In this document: piece by piece, positions 1 to 8,374 of the stretch
Position numbering within the stretch: position 1 is the first letter of the stretch
Layout: every line of letters starts with the position of its first letter
DNA from: Rhizobium sp. ASV8
Lineage (GTDB): Bacteria > Pseudomonadota > Alphaproteobacteria > Rhizobiales > Rhizobiaceae
Assembly (NCBI RefSeq): GCF_016429255.1
Contig: NZ_JAELUG010000050.1
Location: forward strand, 1-44,461
Length of the DNA stretch: 44,461 nt
Reading direction: 5' to 3'
Made by a program: the position numbers and the translations under genes
The notes under the pieces: generated by a model
What the model saw: the letters and a program-made list of their open reading frames with translations, nothing else
Told to the model about the DNA's origin: nothing
Databases searched by the model: none

Positions 1-297
1 TTGATGTGCGGAGCGAGTCGCAACCGAAGTTGCCGTCTCGTCGGCTGCGGATCACAAGACGCCTCAAGACGGAACACTCGTTAGTAAAATGTTAACCTCC
101 CAAGACCACGCTTGACCATATTGGACCGCCTGAATGTGGCGACTGATCGACCTTCCGGCCCGAAACCGTTCGGGTTAAGATTAAATTTCAATAGAAGGTG
201 ACTGGATGCCTGTCTCTCTCGTGCTTTTCGTGGCAACGTCATTGCCGCTAGTGGTTTTTCTGGCTGCCAGTCTCTCTTCAATGATGTAGGTCGTCGA
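1..297. other. Left-edge intergenic stretch
   Basis: I see no convincing gene here. The open frames on either strand have no good ribosome-binding site and no recognisable protein. It presumably holds the promoter of the secreted protein that starts at 298. Confidence 0.5.
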
Positions 298-723
298 ATG
301 CGGCTTTCGCCCTTCCTTGCAGCGTCCCTTCTTCTCATACCCCAGATCGCGTTAAGCGATGAAGAACCAGAAAAGCCCGCACCTGTCATCGGACACGTCG
401 TTACCGGCAAACAGCTCGACGAATGGTGCGAAGAGGATCGAGGGCTTGCGTCGGCCTATGTCCAGGGCATTCTGGACGAAGCGCAGCGCACGAAGAATTT
501 GACGATCCATGCCACCAAGCAGACACCAAAGAACTCGTCGCGCTACGAACGCTATCTTCAGCAGTTCGTCGGCGCTTTCTGTCTGCCGCCGGATCTCACC
601 AACACGCGGGCGACCATGATCGCCTGCAAGTGGATGGAGGAGCATTCCTGGCAGCTCGAGCGGCCCGCCAGCTCGCTGATTGCACGCTCCTTCAAATTCG
701 CCTTCCCTTGCCTGGAGGAGTGA
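298..723 (+). CDS. Secreted Rap1a/Tai-like small protein
   Basis: The 141-residue product begins with a typical Sec signal peptide (about residues 1-20, hydrophobic LAASLLLIPQIALS), so it is probably periplasmic. The mature part resembles the Rap1a/Tai immunity fold: a G-K-x-L-x-E-W-C opening (Cys44), an alpha-helical AYVQGILDE stretch, FCLPP (Cys95) and a C-terminal FPC (Cys138), with another Cys at 110. The paired cysteines fit disulfides in the periplasm. In Serratia, Rap proteins neutralise type VI effectors. No effector gene is adjacent here, and many rhizobial homologues are orphans, so an immunity role is only inferred. The gene lies outside the integrated element that begins at 948. 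Confidence 0.6.
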   Translation: MRLSPFLAASLLLIPQIALSDEEPEKPAPVIGHVVTGKQLDEWCEEDRGLASAYVQGILDEAQRTKNLTIHATKQTPKNSSRYERYLQQFVGAFCLPPDLTNTRATMIACKWMEEHSWQLERPASSLIARSFKFAFPCLEE

Positions 724-917
724 TTGCTCTTCCGGTTCCGCGCATGTGACGATGCCCTGACGAATTCTGCGCTTGGGGACTGATGCACGAATTGACAGCC
801 AGCATCACCGCAAGTTGCTGCTGCCAGTGAAAAAAGAACGATAATCAGAATGAGGCCCTTGCGCCGATTCAAGATTCGTTCTAAACGCCGCCCATCACTC
901 GCCTTCATACATCGGAT

Positions 918-991
918 GGCCTCGTGGCGGAGTGGTTACGCAGAGGACTGCAAATCCTTGCACCCCGGTTCGATTCCGGGCGAGGCCTCCA
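918..991 (+). tRNA. tRNA-Cys (GCA)
   Basis: The acceptor stem GGCCTCG (918-924) pairs with CGAGGCC (981-987), followed by discriminator T and an encoded CCA (989-991). The anticodon stem GAGGA/TCCTT encloses loop CTGCAAA with anticodon GCA at 950-952. The 3' half from 948 onward is repeated exactly at 12467, so this gene is the integration target. Its 3' half is supplied by the incoming element, which leaves the tRNA intact. Confidence 0.95.
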
Positions 992-994
992 TCC
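948..994. repeat. attL core (47-bp direct repeat)
   Basis: This segment runs from the anticodon loop of tRNA-Cys to three bases past its CCA. It matches 12467-12513 base for base. The flanking bases differ at both ends, which fixes the repeat boundaries. Confidence 0.93.
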
Positions 995-1002
995 ATTTTC
1001 TC

Positions 1003-1020
1003 AAGTAATATCAATTACTT
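1003..1020. promoter_or_regulatory. Inverted repeat just inside attL
   Basis: Perfect 7-bp arms AAGTAAT and ATTACTT are separated by ATCA, nine bases inside the attL core. It lacks a T tract, so it is not an obvious tRNA terminator. It could be an excisionase or integrase accessory site, which is an inference from position only. Confidence 0.4.
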
Positions 1021-1055
1021 ATGCGACGTACGGGCCGACAAATATGCCGGTCTCG

Positions 1056-1073
1056 TGTTGCGTCGTGTTGCGT
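1056..1073. promoter_or_regulatory. Candidate integrase arm sites at the left end
   Basis: Two TGTTGCGT copies (1056-1063, 1066-1073) lie 10 bp apart. The reverse complement, ACGCAACA, occurs twice at the right end (12407-12414, 12418-12425). Short tandem sites shared in opposite orientation by both ends of an element are what arm-type integrase sites look like. Binding is inferred. Confidence 0.5.
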
Positions 1074-1157
1074 TCTAATTCCCTTGATTTTCAGCGGTTT
1101 CCCGCCACACTCGGCAAATCCATGCAACATGATTTGCAGCATGCGAGGGCAGTGACA

Positions 1158-1412
1158 ATGACCGAATACATGCCCGATGGAACGCCAATCACAGTTGAAC
1201 GCGTCGAGCAGGCGCTGGATTGCCTGGCTGAAATCATGATTGTCCTGGGGCCAACGGAGGGTCCAGCCTGCCTCCCGCTCTATCGCCGCCTGAAGGACGA
1301 GATAACGAAGCTAAAAGCCGACGACGAGGCAATGGCAGAAGTTCGCGAACGAGTGCGCCTCTTGGATAAGAAGCGCGGCAAGGACCGGAAGCGTAAGCTT
1401 TCGCCGGAGTGA
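1158..1412 (+). CDS. Small charged protein, tandem paralogue 1
   Basis: The 84-residue protein has no family that I recognise. The start at 1158 follows GAGGG at a good distance. The longer upstream frame would read through the tRNA and is unlikely. Residues about 11-40 are a mixed helical segment (ITVERVEQALDCLAEIMIVLG). The rest is a strongly charged helix (DEITKLKADDEAMAEVRERV) ending in a Lys/Arg-rich tail, which suggests a coiled coil and possible nucleic-acid contact. Two related genes follow directly (1447 and 1745) with the same I-T-x-E-x-I-E-x-A-L start and E-R-x-R region. They lie at the tRNA-proximal end of the element and may form an operon. Confidence 0.7.
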   Translation: MTEYMPDGTPITVERVEQALDCLAEIMIVLGPTEGPACLPLYRRLKDEITKLKADDEAMAEVRERVRLLDKKRGKDRKRKLSPE

Positions 1413-1446
1413 CGCCGCCGCACGCTGTTTTCGAGAGGAGAACGAA

Positions 1447-1710
1447 GTGACTTGCCCAACTCGAAGCTCACCAAAACCTGAAAGAACCGTCACGGCAGGA
1501 GAGATCGAAATTGCACTCGATCGAATCGCGGAGATCATGGTCGCCAGGGGAAGTGCAGGTGTGATCCTAATACCCTTCTACGAAAGACTGGAACACGAGC
1601 TGGAGCTTGCGAGGTCAACCGAGCGTAAGATGGTCGAGATTCGCGAACGAGCTCGTCTCGTACGGGAGAAGCGCAATGAGCGCCGGAAGCGTAAAACGCC
1701 GCCAGAGTGA
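1447..1710 (+). CDS. Small charged protein, tandem paralogue 2
   Basis: This 87-residue protein starts at GTG behind a strong GAGAGGAG site. Its order of features matches the genes before and after: an I-E-I-A-L-D-R-I-A-E-I-M segment, an I-P-F-Y-E-R-L-E-H-E-L linker, then K-M-V-E-I-R-E-R-A and a basic tail. The intergenic gap to the previous gene is 34 bp. I do not know the function. Retention of three diverged copies suggests selection for distinct partners or for dosage. Confidence 0.7.
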   Translation: MTCPTRSSPKPERTVTAGEIEIALDRIAEIMVARGSAGVILIPFYERLEHELELARSTERKMVEIRERARLVREKRNERRKRKTPPE

Positions 1711-1744
1711 AGGCCTAGCTCGGTTCTTGGAAAGCGAGGACGAC

Positions 1745-1975
1745 ATGGCCGGCCCACCAAGCTCTCAAAAAGCCATTACCGCTGAGCGGATAGAAGCAGC
1801 CCTCAACGCGGTTGCCCGCTACATCGTCGAGCTTGGCGCCGAAGGACCGGTCATGCTGCCGATCTACGACCGACTCGAGCGAGAATTGGCGATCTTAAAA
1901 GGCGCCGAGCGCAAGATGGCGGAGATCTATGAGCGGGCTGGAAAATCGAGGCGGCGTGATCGGATGCGAAAATAG
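1745..1975 (+). CDS. Small charged protein, tandem paralogue 3
   Basis: This 76-residue protein starts at ATG 1745 behind a GAGG site. It shares I-T-A-E-R-I-E-A-A-L, the L-P-I-Y-D-R-L-E-R-E-L segment and E-R-K-M-A-E-I-Y-E-R-A with paralogues 1 and 2, then ends in a short Arg/Lys tail. It is closer to paralogue 2 than to 1. The stop lies 12 bp from the stop of the opposing gene at 1988. Function unknown. Confidence 0.7.
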   Translation: MAGPPSSQKAITAERIEAALNAVARYIVELGAEGPVMLPIYDRLERELAILKGAERKMAEIYERAGKSRRRDRMRK

Positions 1976-1987
1976 CCGTCAAGCCTC

Positions 1988-2347
1988 TCATTCGAGGAGG
2001 AGCGCCTTGGCCGTCGCCGATGGCGAGCACTTGTGCAAATCGGCACGCAGGATTTCAATCCGTTGCAGAAGCAATTGCCTTGCCTCCTCCACGCCGTCTG
2101 ATCGACCGATACCCATAGGTGTCTTTGCGACTTCCATGGCGAGCAGGTTAAATGCGGACAGAACATCATCTGCAGAAGCCACGGCCATATCGGTGCGAAC
2201 CACCATTTCAAAAGCGTTCTCCAGGCCTTTGTGGAGATTGTCTTTTACAATCTGGAACGAAACACCATCAGCTCTGGCAACCGACGCCTTGATCATATCA
2301 AGATGGCCGTCAAAGGCGCGCTCCTGCCCCTCAAAGTGCGAAGTCAT
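1988..2347 (-). CDS. Hypothetical protein, end of head-gene strand
   Basis: The predicted 119-residue soluble protein is mostly helical and I do not recognise it. The start at 2347 is preferred over the longer frame (to 2380) because AGGGAG lies just upstream and the extension would overlap the end of the gene before it. It is the last gene of a minus-strand run (5348 to 1988) that includes the phage capsid gene, with a 29-bp gap to its upstream neighbour. A structural or DNA-packaging accessory role is possible from position only. Confidence 0.6.
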   Translation of the reverse strand: MTSHFEGQERAFDGHLDMIKASVARADGVSFQIVKDNLHKGLENAFEMVVRTDMAVASADDVLSAFNLLAMEVAKTPMGIGRSDGVEEARQLLLQRIEILRADLHKCSPSATAKALLLE

Positions 2348-2376
2348 ATCGAATCTCCCTGTTCGTGGAGATTCAA

Positions 2377-2829
2377 TCACAGAGATTTCCGGAAGTCGAT
2401 TTTGCTACAGGGGCGTGCACAACTAATTGGACGCGCTGTAAGCTCGACGAGGTTGAAAACAACTCGTGACAAACCATCCCGCCGCACGCGGGCGATCTCG
2501 AACTTGCGCAAGTCATCGGTCTTGAGACGGTCCCCTTGCTTCGCCTCATCGGCGCGCGAGTACCGTATCCTGTCGACACTCATCTCGATCGCAACACCGG
2601 CAACCAGGGTCTCTAGATCGTTGCCAGTGCGGTTTCGGCTGCCCATCTCAACGGCCGGGTAAATGGGGATCTCCTCCAGGACGCCCTTGCCGTCCCACGC
2701 TTGCCGATCAGGGTCCGGCCCATAGCGGCCGTTCGGCGTGGCCTTGCCGGGTTGGACCTCGAACCGGATGGCGAATGTGCGATCGACAGCGTGGCTCGTG
2801 AGGCGGTCTAAGCGGTCAAACATGGACAT
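2377..2829 (-). CDS. Putative phage head-tail connector or neck protein
   Basis: The 150-residue protein starts at ATG 2829 behind AGGAGA. The longer frame to 2934 lacks such a site. It opens M-S-M-F-D-R-L-D-R-L-T and has a central region rich in beta-type segments (ILVELT-like, IPIYPAVEMG), as in small phage head-tail joining proteins. It directly follows the protease-capsid gene on the same strand, which is the usual place for a connector. The assignment rests on size, position and general look, not on a diagnostic motif. The gap to the capsid gene (2830-3042) holds two small inverted repeats (GGTGAT/ATCACC at 2964-2984, and TTGCCcGGGG/CCCCGGCAA at 2991-3029) and no gene. Confidence 0.4.
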   Translation of the reverse strand: MSMFDRLDRLTSHAVDRTFAIRFEVQPGKATPNGRYGPDPDRQAWDGKGVLEEIPIYPAVEMGSRNRTGNDLETLVAGVAIEMSVDRIRYSRADEAKQGDRLKTDDLRKFEIARVRRDGLSRVVFNLVELTARPISCARPCSKIDFRKSL

Positions 2830-3042
2830 CGGCTTTCTCCTGAAAAGGCCTCCCTCGCTCCGTAATGCCGGTAACGGGTCCCAAAGAGGCGGCCGCAGTG
2901 GCGGCAGGATGACGTTTGCCCGTCTGCCCTGCACTCCCCAGGAAAGGGGGAGTCAGGTTATTGGGTGATTACGAAGCGATCACCTGCGCCTTGCCCGGGG
3001 CGCGAAGCCGCGAAGGCTAACCCCGGCAATTCGATACCGAAG

Positions 3043-4923
3043 TTATTCCGTCGGCTCTATCTGGGCGTGATCGAGTCGTGTCCAAGACCGCCACTCCAGC
3101 CATCCGAGACCATGGTCGTGGCGGATTTTGAACTTCACCCCATCGATCTCGAACCCGACCTTTGATTCTGTGTGCGGAGATTCCGTGCCGTCGAGGAAAA
3201 CCTGAACGGCGCCATCAGTCGCGCCCGGATCGGCCACGAGCCAAGATGTGTTTATGCTCGTCAGTCGTGGATCCGAGACGATGGCGAGCCGTCCGGCGAT
3301 AGGGTTAACGTCGTTGACAGCAGACGCCTGCACATTGGCAAGGGTCTTGATCGCGTGCTCTTCAAATTCCGGATGAACGACCCAGAATTTGGGGTAGACG
3401 CCAATGATGACATCTCCTTTGCCCTTCCGCTGTGCCATTCTTGCGCGATACTTCATCAGGTCTGTCGCGGTGACGGACGGGTCAGTAACCCTAAGGCTCT
3501 CGATATTCGCGCGGCTGCTATGAAAGACGGCTCTACCGTCGCTTAACCTGGGGCCGGCAAGATCCCCCTGTTGAATATAGTTTGCCATATTCGCGTTGAC
3601 CTTTGCGGCAAGTGCCTTGCCCTGCATTGCGGCCATCTTTTCCAGGCCGCCGGCTGCGTTCACGATGAGCTGGCGCGACAAGGGGATGATCGTCCCCCAA
3701 GTAACAACCTGAATCGTCTCGCCACCTTCATCAACGTAGCTGCTCTTGAATTCTCCATGTTCATTCACTTTATCGATGACGATGGTGGTCCAATCCACAA
3801 ATGCTTCGGTGTGTTTGTTGAAGTCTGGCACATTTCTGCGGCCGAACACCTGGGGCAGTTGCGAAAGGCTTTCGTTGTAGTGATCAACGATCCTTACGTT
3901 TGCGACACTGCCAGCTATCATCGCAAAATCGGAAGTGGTCAGGCAACCTCGCATTACACGTTGATCTGACCAACCTTGCACATTGCGTCCATCCCGCTCA
4001 AGGCACCGGCGAGCAAACGCTGCCTCGCCATCAGCCATGACTTGCCGAGCTGACGGACTTAGATCCCGTTGGCCGCGGATCTGGCCAAGTAGCGCTTCAA
4101 CGGCGGCGGATCTGAAGAAATCCGGATTATCAAAAGTCCGGTCCGCGTCGGCGTGAGGGAACGTCGGGTTCGTTGCCTGGCGGGCGACTATCGTCTCCAT
4201 GGCGCGAGTGCGGAAGGAGTCGGCTGTCGTGCCGTCATCAATGGCGCGCTCAAGCTCGTCGTCGCTAATTCCTGCAAGGCGAGCAATGCCGCGCAGTTCC
4301 TTGGCGCGAGTGCGTTCGTTGATGATGTTGTTCGGCGCCAGCCGCGGCGGCGGCTCTTGGTGCTCGTGCATTTCGTGGGTCTCTGGCATTGCGGATTCCT
4401 TTCGGGAAGTTGCTCCGGCATCGGCCGGTATCGGGACCGCCGACAATTCGAGCGGCTCCCAGTCGATCGCGCGCAGAACGGGAAGCTGCCCATTCGCGCC
4501 CTCGGTTTTCTCGTAGCGGTGGATTTTGTAGCCAACCGAGATCGGGAGAGGATGCCCGTCGCGGACGTCCTGCATGATCTCTTCAGCAAGTGGTTTCCTC
4601 GAGAACTTGAGGCGTGCGTACGCCTTGCCGCCCTCGATGCGGACCGACCCCGGGATCACGGTCCCCAGCCTCGAGGCCATTGTGGAGTTGTCGTGCGTGT
4701 CGAGCAGCGACATGGCATTGAAGCGGTCGAGTCGGATGGATTTTTTGTCCACGGCCAGCTCTTCCATGTAGTAGCCTTCATCCCAGGAATACCGCTTCAC
4801 CGCGGCGCCCGTTGACCAGCATACTTCGACTGAGCGATCAGCCTCATTGAAGGTGTTCGAACGAAGGATGGCAGTTCGGCACCATTTTGCCTCAGCAGTT
4901 GCAATTCTCTGTTGCTGGGACAT
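3043..4923 (-). CDS. Prohead protease / major capsid fusion protein
   Basis: The 626-residue protein has two phage modules. Residues about 30-175 form an HK97-type (S78-like) prohead protease with the expected triad order: His77 in LLDTHDN, Ser129 in PISVGY and Glu159 in WEPLELSAVPIPADAG. A charged linker follows, about 178-235 (ETHEMHEHQEPPP). From about 240 to the end lies a major capsid domain (DFAMIAGSVANVRIVDHYNES, then a C-terminal DGVKFKIRHDHGLGWLEWR segment). Such fusions are a known arrangement in which the protease matures its own shell. The start codon overlaps the stop of the upstream regulator (TAATG), so the two are probably translationally coupled. The reading frame looks intact, so the protein may still be functional. 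Confidence 0.85.
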   Translation of the reverse strand: MSQQQRIATAEAKWCRTAILRSNTFNEADRSVEVCWSTGAAVKRYSWDEGYYMEELAVDKKSIRLDRFNAMSLLDTHDNSTMASRLGTVIPGSVRIEGGKAYARLKFSRKPLAEEIMQDVRDGHPLPISVGYKIHRYEKTEGANGQLPVLRAIDWEPLELSAVPIPADAGATSRKESAMPETHEMHEHQEPPPRLAPNNIINERTRAKELRGIARLAGISDDELERAIDDGTTADSFRTRAMETIVARQATNPTFPHADADRTFDNPDFFRSAAVEALLGQIRGQRDLSPSARQVMADGEAAFARRCLERDGRNVQGWSDQRVMRGCLTTSDFAMIAGSVANVRIVDHYNESLSQLPQVFGRRNVPDFNKHTEAFVDWTTIVIDKVNEHGEFKSSYVDEGGETIQVVTWGTIIPLSRQLIVNAAGGLEKMAAMQGKALAAKVNANMANYIQQGDLAGPRLSDGRAVFHSSRANIESLRVTDPSVTATDLMKYRARMAQRKGKGDVIIGVYPKFWVVHPEFEEHAIKTLANVQASAVNDVNPIAGRLAIVSDPRLTSINTSWLVADPGATDGAVQVFLDGTESPHTESKVGFEIDGVKFKIRHDHGLGWLEWRSWTRLDHAQIEPTE

Positions 4924-5348
4924 TACACAGCTTCCTTTGATTTCTTCGCCTGCAACCCGTCCAGGCGCTCCAGGGCGCGGCCGACGACCTCATGCAAGGG
5001 CAACACCAGGCTAAGTGGAAATGCATCCAACAAGCTCTCCAGGTGGTGCGCCGTATGGGCCGTCAGACGGAAGCTTCCATGTTCGTTTTCGACGAAGACG
5101 ACCCAGCAGCGGCGCGACCTGTTAGCGGCGAGGTATCGGATTTCATCCGATATTTCGGCGATCAAGCGGATGGAGGCGGCTCCGTTCAATTTGTCCAGCG
5201 CCTGCAACTCGACACACGTCAGAGCCATAATTGCATCGGTCTCCGTCAACGGCTGTCCGTTGCGACGCAGCGCCTTCAACACACGGCTGACTGTCATTTG
5301 GCTGATCCCAAACTCTCGGGCGATGTCGGCTTGCTTGAGGGTGGTCAT
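4923..5348 (-). CDS. Helix-turn-helix DNA-binding protein
   Basis: The 141-residue protein starts at ATG 5348 behind AAGGGA. The first 30 residues form a clear helix-turn-helix (KQADIAREFGISQMTVSRVLKAL). The middle contains SRRCWVVFVENEHGSFRLTAHTAHHLESLL, which may form a ligand or dimer domain. It lies immediately before the capsid fusion and overlaps it by one base, so it may regulate the head operon or act as a small-terminase-like DNA-recognition protein. It shares a 126-bp divergent promoter region with the tape-measure gene at 5475. I cannot name a family with confidence. Confidence 0.6.
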   Translation of the reverse strand: MTTLKQADIAREFGISQMTVSRVLKALRRNGQPLTETDAIMALTCVELQALDKLNGAASIRLIAEISDEIRYLAANRSRRCWVVFVENEHGSFRLTAHTAHHLESLLDAFPLSLVLPLHEVVGRALERLDGLQAKKSKEAV

Positions 5349-5474
5349 CTGGCATTCCCTTACGTGAACGGAAAGAGAACGTAACATTACACGCCGTTCT
5401 GTGCTAGAGGTGCAACTTATAGCGAATTAGGATTTCTTAAACTTTTTCTGATCGCAAATCGGAGCACTGCATCA

Positions 5475-8186
5475 ATGACAAGCCGCGTTGCCACCCTCAG
5501 ACTCCAGCTCGTCGACGCCGTCAGCGGCCCGTCGGCAAACGCAACCAAGTCATTGCGAGGCGTCGACAGCGCCCTCGCCCGTCTGGGGAAAGGAGGCACA
5601 CCGGAAATCAGGAGGCTGACAAAGCAGCTGGAATACCTGCAAAAGAAGGCAGGCTCTATCCAAGACTTCACTGGCAATCGGCGGGGTTTCAAGGATCTCG
5701 CCACACAGATGGGTACCGCGCGGTCGAACGTCGCTCGACTCGAGCAAGCGCTGAAGAGCGCCGCCAAGCCCACCGCGAAGATTAAAGCGGATCTCGAGTC
5801 AGCGAAGATTGCACTTAAGTCGACGACGCAGGCATTCCGTGATCAGGGCGCCGCCGTTCGCCAGTCGGAGCGCGCTTTACAGGCATATGGCATCGCCGGC
5901 CGTCGCAGCATCTCCGGCGCACAACAGGGCATCCGCAACGAGATCGCCAAGACGATCCGCGAGATGCGTCGTCTCGACCAGGAATCTCGTAAAAAGCCAC
6001 CTACCCCCCCGAAGCTCCCGCCGGAGCGCAGACCGCCAGGTGGGGGCTCTGCCGCATACGAGGCGGCTGCAGTAGCCGGCGGATATGCCGGAACGAAGGC
6101 GATCGAAGCCGCGCGCGTTTCCGTTGAGAGGGGCGCGGAACTTGAGTCGATGCGGAATCGAATCCGAAATGTCTCGAACAACGAAGACGAGGTCAGATCT
6201 GCCAGCGAGATCGCCGCGAGTGCGTCTGCAAAATATCCTTTGACGACGCAGGCGATGTCGTTGGAGGATTATGCCGAGCTTCGATCTCTTGCAGTCTCCA
6301 AGGACCACGGCAAGCCGATCGACGTGGACAAAATGCGGACCAACGTGATGTTGATGGCGCGGACGCGAGCGGCATTGGCATCATCCGGCCTTGAATTCAC
6401 CGGCGAAGATGCGAAGGCCCTCGCCCAGGCAATTGAAGGCACCGGCCGCACCATGGACCCCAAGGCCCAGCAGAATATGCTGGAAGCCTACGTGAGCGGA
6501 AAGCAGGCATTAGGCAACGCGCTGAGTGCAAATGGCATCCGTGATTTCGTGCAGAACGCAAAATCCTCAAACTTCGCCCAATCGGATAAGAGCTTCTTTT
6601 ACACGACCTTTGCGCGCCTTGCCCAAGGCAACGCGAGCCGCCTCGGTAACGAGTTCGCTCAGACCATGAGCACGCTTGTCGGCGGCCACATGACAAAGGC
6701 CGGAGCGGAATGGCTGGTCAAGCAGGGCATGATTGAGCCCGGCCAATTCAAGAATGGTGGCGGCGGCAAGTTCTCGATCGATGGCGACATCAAGCAGCAG
6801 GATCTTCTTTCCTCCGATCCGACTGCGTGGGCGCAGGAAGTGCTCTACCCCGGAATGATCAAGAGCGGCACCATCTCCGACGATAAGGTAAAGGCACGTG
6901 CCGAGATGCTCCGAGAGCAAAATCCGGGAGCAGACGAACACACACTTACTGAGCGAGCAATTCACGGCCTCATAGCCGATGAATTGCAGAAGTCCGGGTT
7001 TAGGTCGACCGTCACCGACAACCTAGCGCACGCCATCGCGAACGAATTCCAGACCAAGAAGGACGTTGAGCAGATGAAGGCCGCAAAGGGTCTCGGTGCG
7101 GCCGACACCATTGACCAGAACCCTATTGCGTCATTCAACGAGCTCACCAATTCGTTGCAGAATTTTGGCTCTGTGCTCACCAATCCGTCGATGGCCGGCG
7201 CTGCTGCCACAATGCACTCTCTCGCTGGCGGCATCTCGGAGATCACGACGTCGCTGCAACAGTGGCAGAAGGATCATCCGGGACCGGCAAAGTTCCTCGG
7301 CACCGCTGCTCCAGTAGCGGCGGGAGCTGGCGGCCTTGCCGCTACGTACCTCGGATTCCGAGCCTTCATGGGTGGAATTTTCGGCAATGGGCGCGGTGCC
7401 ACAGCAGCGCTCGGCGAAGGGGGATCTGCTGCTGCAACAGCGGGGGGTGGCGGCTTGATCAGAGGGGCTCTTGGCTTCCTCAGTAGAGCCGCAGTCCCCT
7501 TGGCTGCAGCAACGACGCTCGGCCGCGGCTCGCTCGTCAACGACCCAAAGGTCGTTGGGTACACCAAGTCTCGACTGGAAGAACAGAGAGCCAAAGCGAC
7601 CCAAGCCGCCCAAGTCAGTGGCATCGAAGACGATATCGCTCGTAAGACCGCGTCTTGGCCGATCGCCGCCCAGCAGGGCATCCGCGGTTACATCAATGCG
7701 CTGATAACCGGAGGCTCCGAAGCTGAGGCGAAGGCGCAAGCGACGGGCGCACAGATCAAGCAGGCGCTCACGGTCGACGGGAAGCTGACGATCGACGTCA
7801 GCCAGCTCGAGCACGCCCTCGGCCTCGCACGACAGTTCGCCGCTGTCGTGAGAGGTGAGGCGACAGGCGGCAGCGTGGCAACTCCGTCGGCGCCATCAAG
7901 CAGCCCAACGGTTGGCGGCCCCCGCGCTCGCGGCGGCCCCGTCAAGCGTGGGGTAACTTACCCGATCGGCGGGAGTGGGATCGAGCTGTTCACTCCCGGA
8001 GCCGATGGCTTCGTCACCCCGGGCGCGGGCGGTGGCGGCGCAGGTCCGGTGATCCACGTCAAACAGGTCAATCACTTCCATGGCGGTAAGGCCTCAGATT
8101 TCGATGAGGCTGCCAGGGTCTTGGACCGCCAGCTCAACCGAGCTGCTCAGACAGCTTTCTCGAGCATCAGATATGGAGACAAGTAA
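5475..8186 (+). CDS. Phage tail tape-measure protein
   Basis: At 903 residues this is the longest gene of the element. The N-terminal third is rich in helices and coiled coil (TKQLEYLQKKAGSIQ, IKADLESAKIALKSTTQAFRDQGAAVRQSERALQ). A hydrophobic Gly/Ala-rich stretch follows around residues 600-690 (PVAAGAGGLAATYLGFRAFMGG), and the C-terminus is Gly/Ser-rich, ending VNHFHGGKASDFDEAARVLD. This layout is typical of tail-length rulers in P2-like and lambda-like phages. A start at 5475 has GGAG about 10 bp upstream. Its stop overlaps the next start (TAATG), which encodes a gpU-like fragment, as in P2-type tail operons. It runs opposite to the head genes, which is unusual for an intact phage. Confidence 0.85.
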   Translation: MTSRVATLRLQLVDAVSGPSANATKSLRGVDSALARLGKGGTPEIRRLTKQLEYLQKKAGSIQDFTGNRRGFKDLATQMGTARSNVARLEQALKSAAKPTAKIKADLESAKIALKSTTQAFRDQGAAVRQSERALQAYGIAGRRSISGAQQGIRNEIAKTIREMRRLDQESRKKPPTPPKLPPERRPPGGGSAAYEAAAVAGGYAGTKAIEAARVSVERGAELESMRNRIRNVSNNEDEVRSASEIAASASAKYPLTTQAMSLEDYAELRSLAVSKDHGKPIDVDKMRTNVMLMARTRAALASSGLEFTGEDAKALAQAIEGTGRTMDPKAQQNMLEAYVSGKQALGNALSANGIRDFVQNAKSSNFAQSDKSFFYTTFARLAQGNASRLGNEFAQTMSTLVGGHMTKAGAEWLVKQGMIEPGQFKNGGGGKFSIDGDIKQQDLLSSDPTAWAQEVLYPGMIKSGTISDDKVKARAEMLREQNPGADEHTLTERAIHGLIADELQKSGFRSTVTDNLAHAIANEFQTKKDVEQMKAAKGLGAADTIDQNPIASFNELTNSLQNFGSVLTNPSMAGAAATMHSLAGGISEITTSLQQWQKDHPGPAKFLGTAAPVAAGAGGLAATYLGFRAFMGGIFGNGRGATAALGEGGSAAATAGGGGLIRGALGFLSRAAVPLAAATTLGRGSLVNDPKVVGYTKSRLEEQRAKATQAAQVSGIEDDIARKTASWPIAAQQGIRGYINALITGGSEAEAKAQATGAQIKQALTVDGKLTIDVSQLEHALGLARQFAAVVRGEATGGSVATPSAPSSSPTVGGPRARGGPVKRGVTYPIGGSGIELFTPGADGFVTPGAGGGGAGPVIHVKQVNHFHGGKASDFDEAARVLDRQLNRAAQTAFSSIRYGDK

Positions 8187-8344
8187 TGCTTATGGCTTGG
8201 GGGCCGTATCGGTTCACCGTCCCGAACTATTCGGTGGAGACGCTGACTAGGTCCATCGTGTCCAGAGTTGAGGCACAACCCGGATCAGATTTCATACCGG
8301 ATCCACGAAAGTTCATGGGACTCAGACGCGAAATAAGTTATTAG
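8186..8344 (+). pseudogene. Truncated gpU-like tail protein
   Basis: The 52-codon frame begins M-L-M-A-W-G-P-Y-R-F and continues to S-R-V-E-A-Q-P, which matches the start of P2 gpU-type tail completion proteins. These are normally about 130-160 residues long. After that point the similarity to the family ends and the frame closes with unrelated residues at 8344. It overlaps the tape-measure stop by one base, so the original translational coupling is preserved. The missing remainder, and the gpX and gpD genes that usually follow gpU, suggest a deletion that ends here. Confidence 0.6.
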
Positions 8345-8374
8345 CCTGATGGCACCATATGGGTAGACTTTAAA

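Noticed and set aside
924..1157. 5' extension of the frame at 1158 that begins inside tRNA-Cys
   Set aside because: Its first residues are simply the translated tRNA sequence, a common false call. A good start with a ribosome-binding site exists at 1158.
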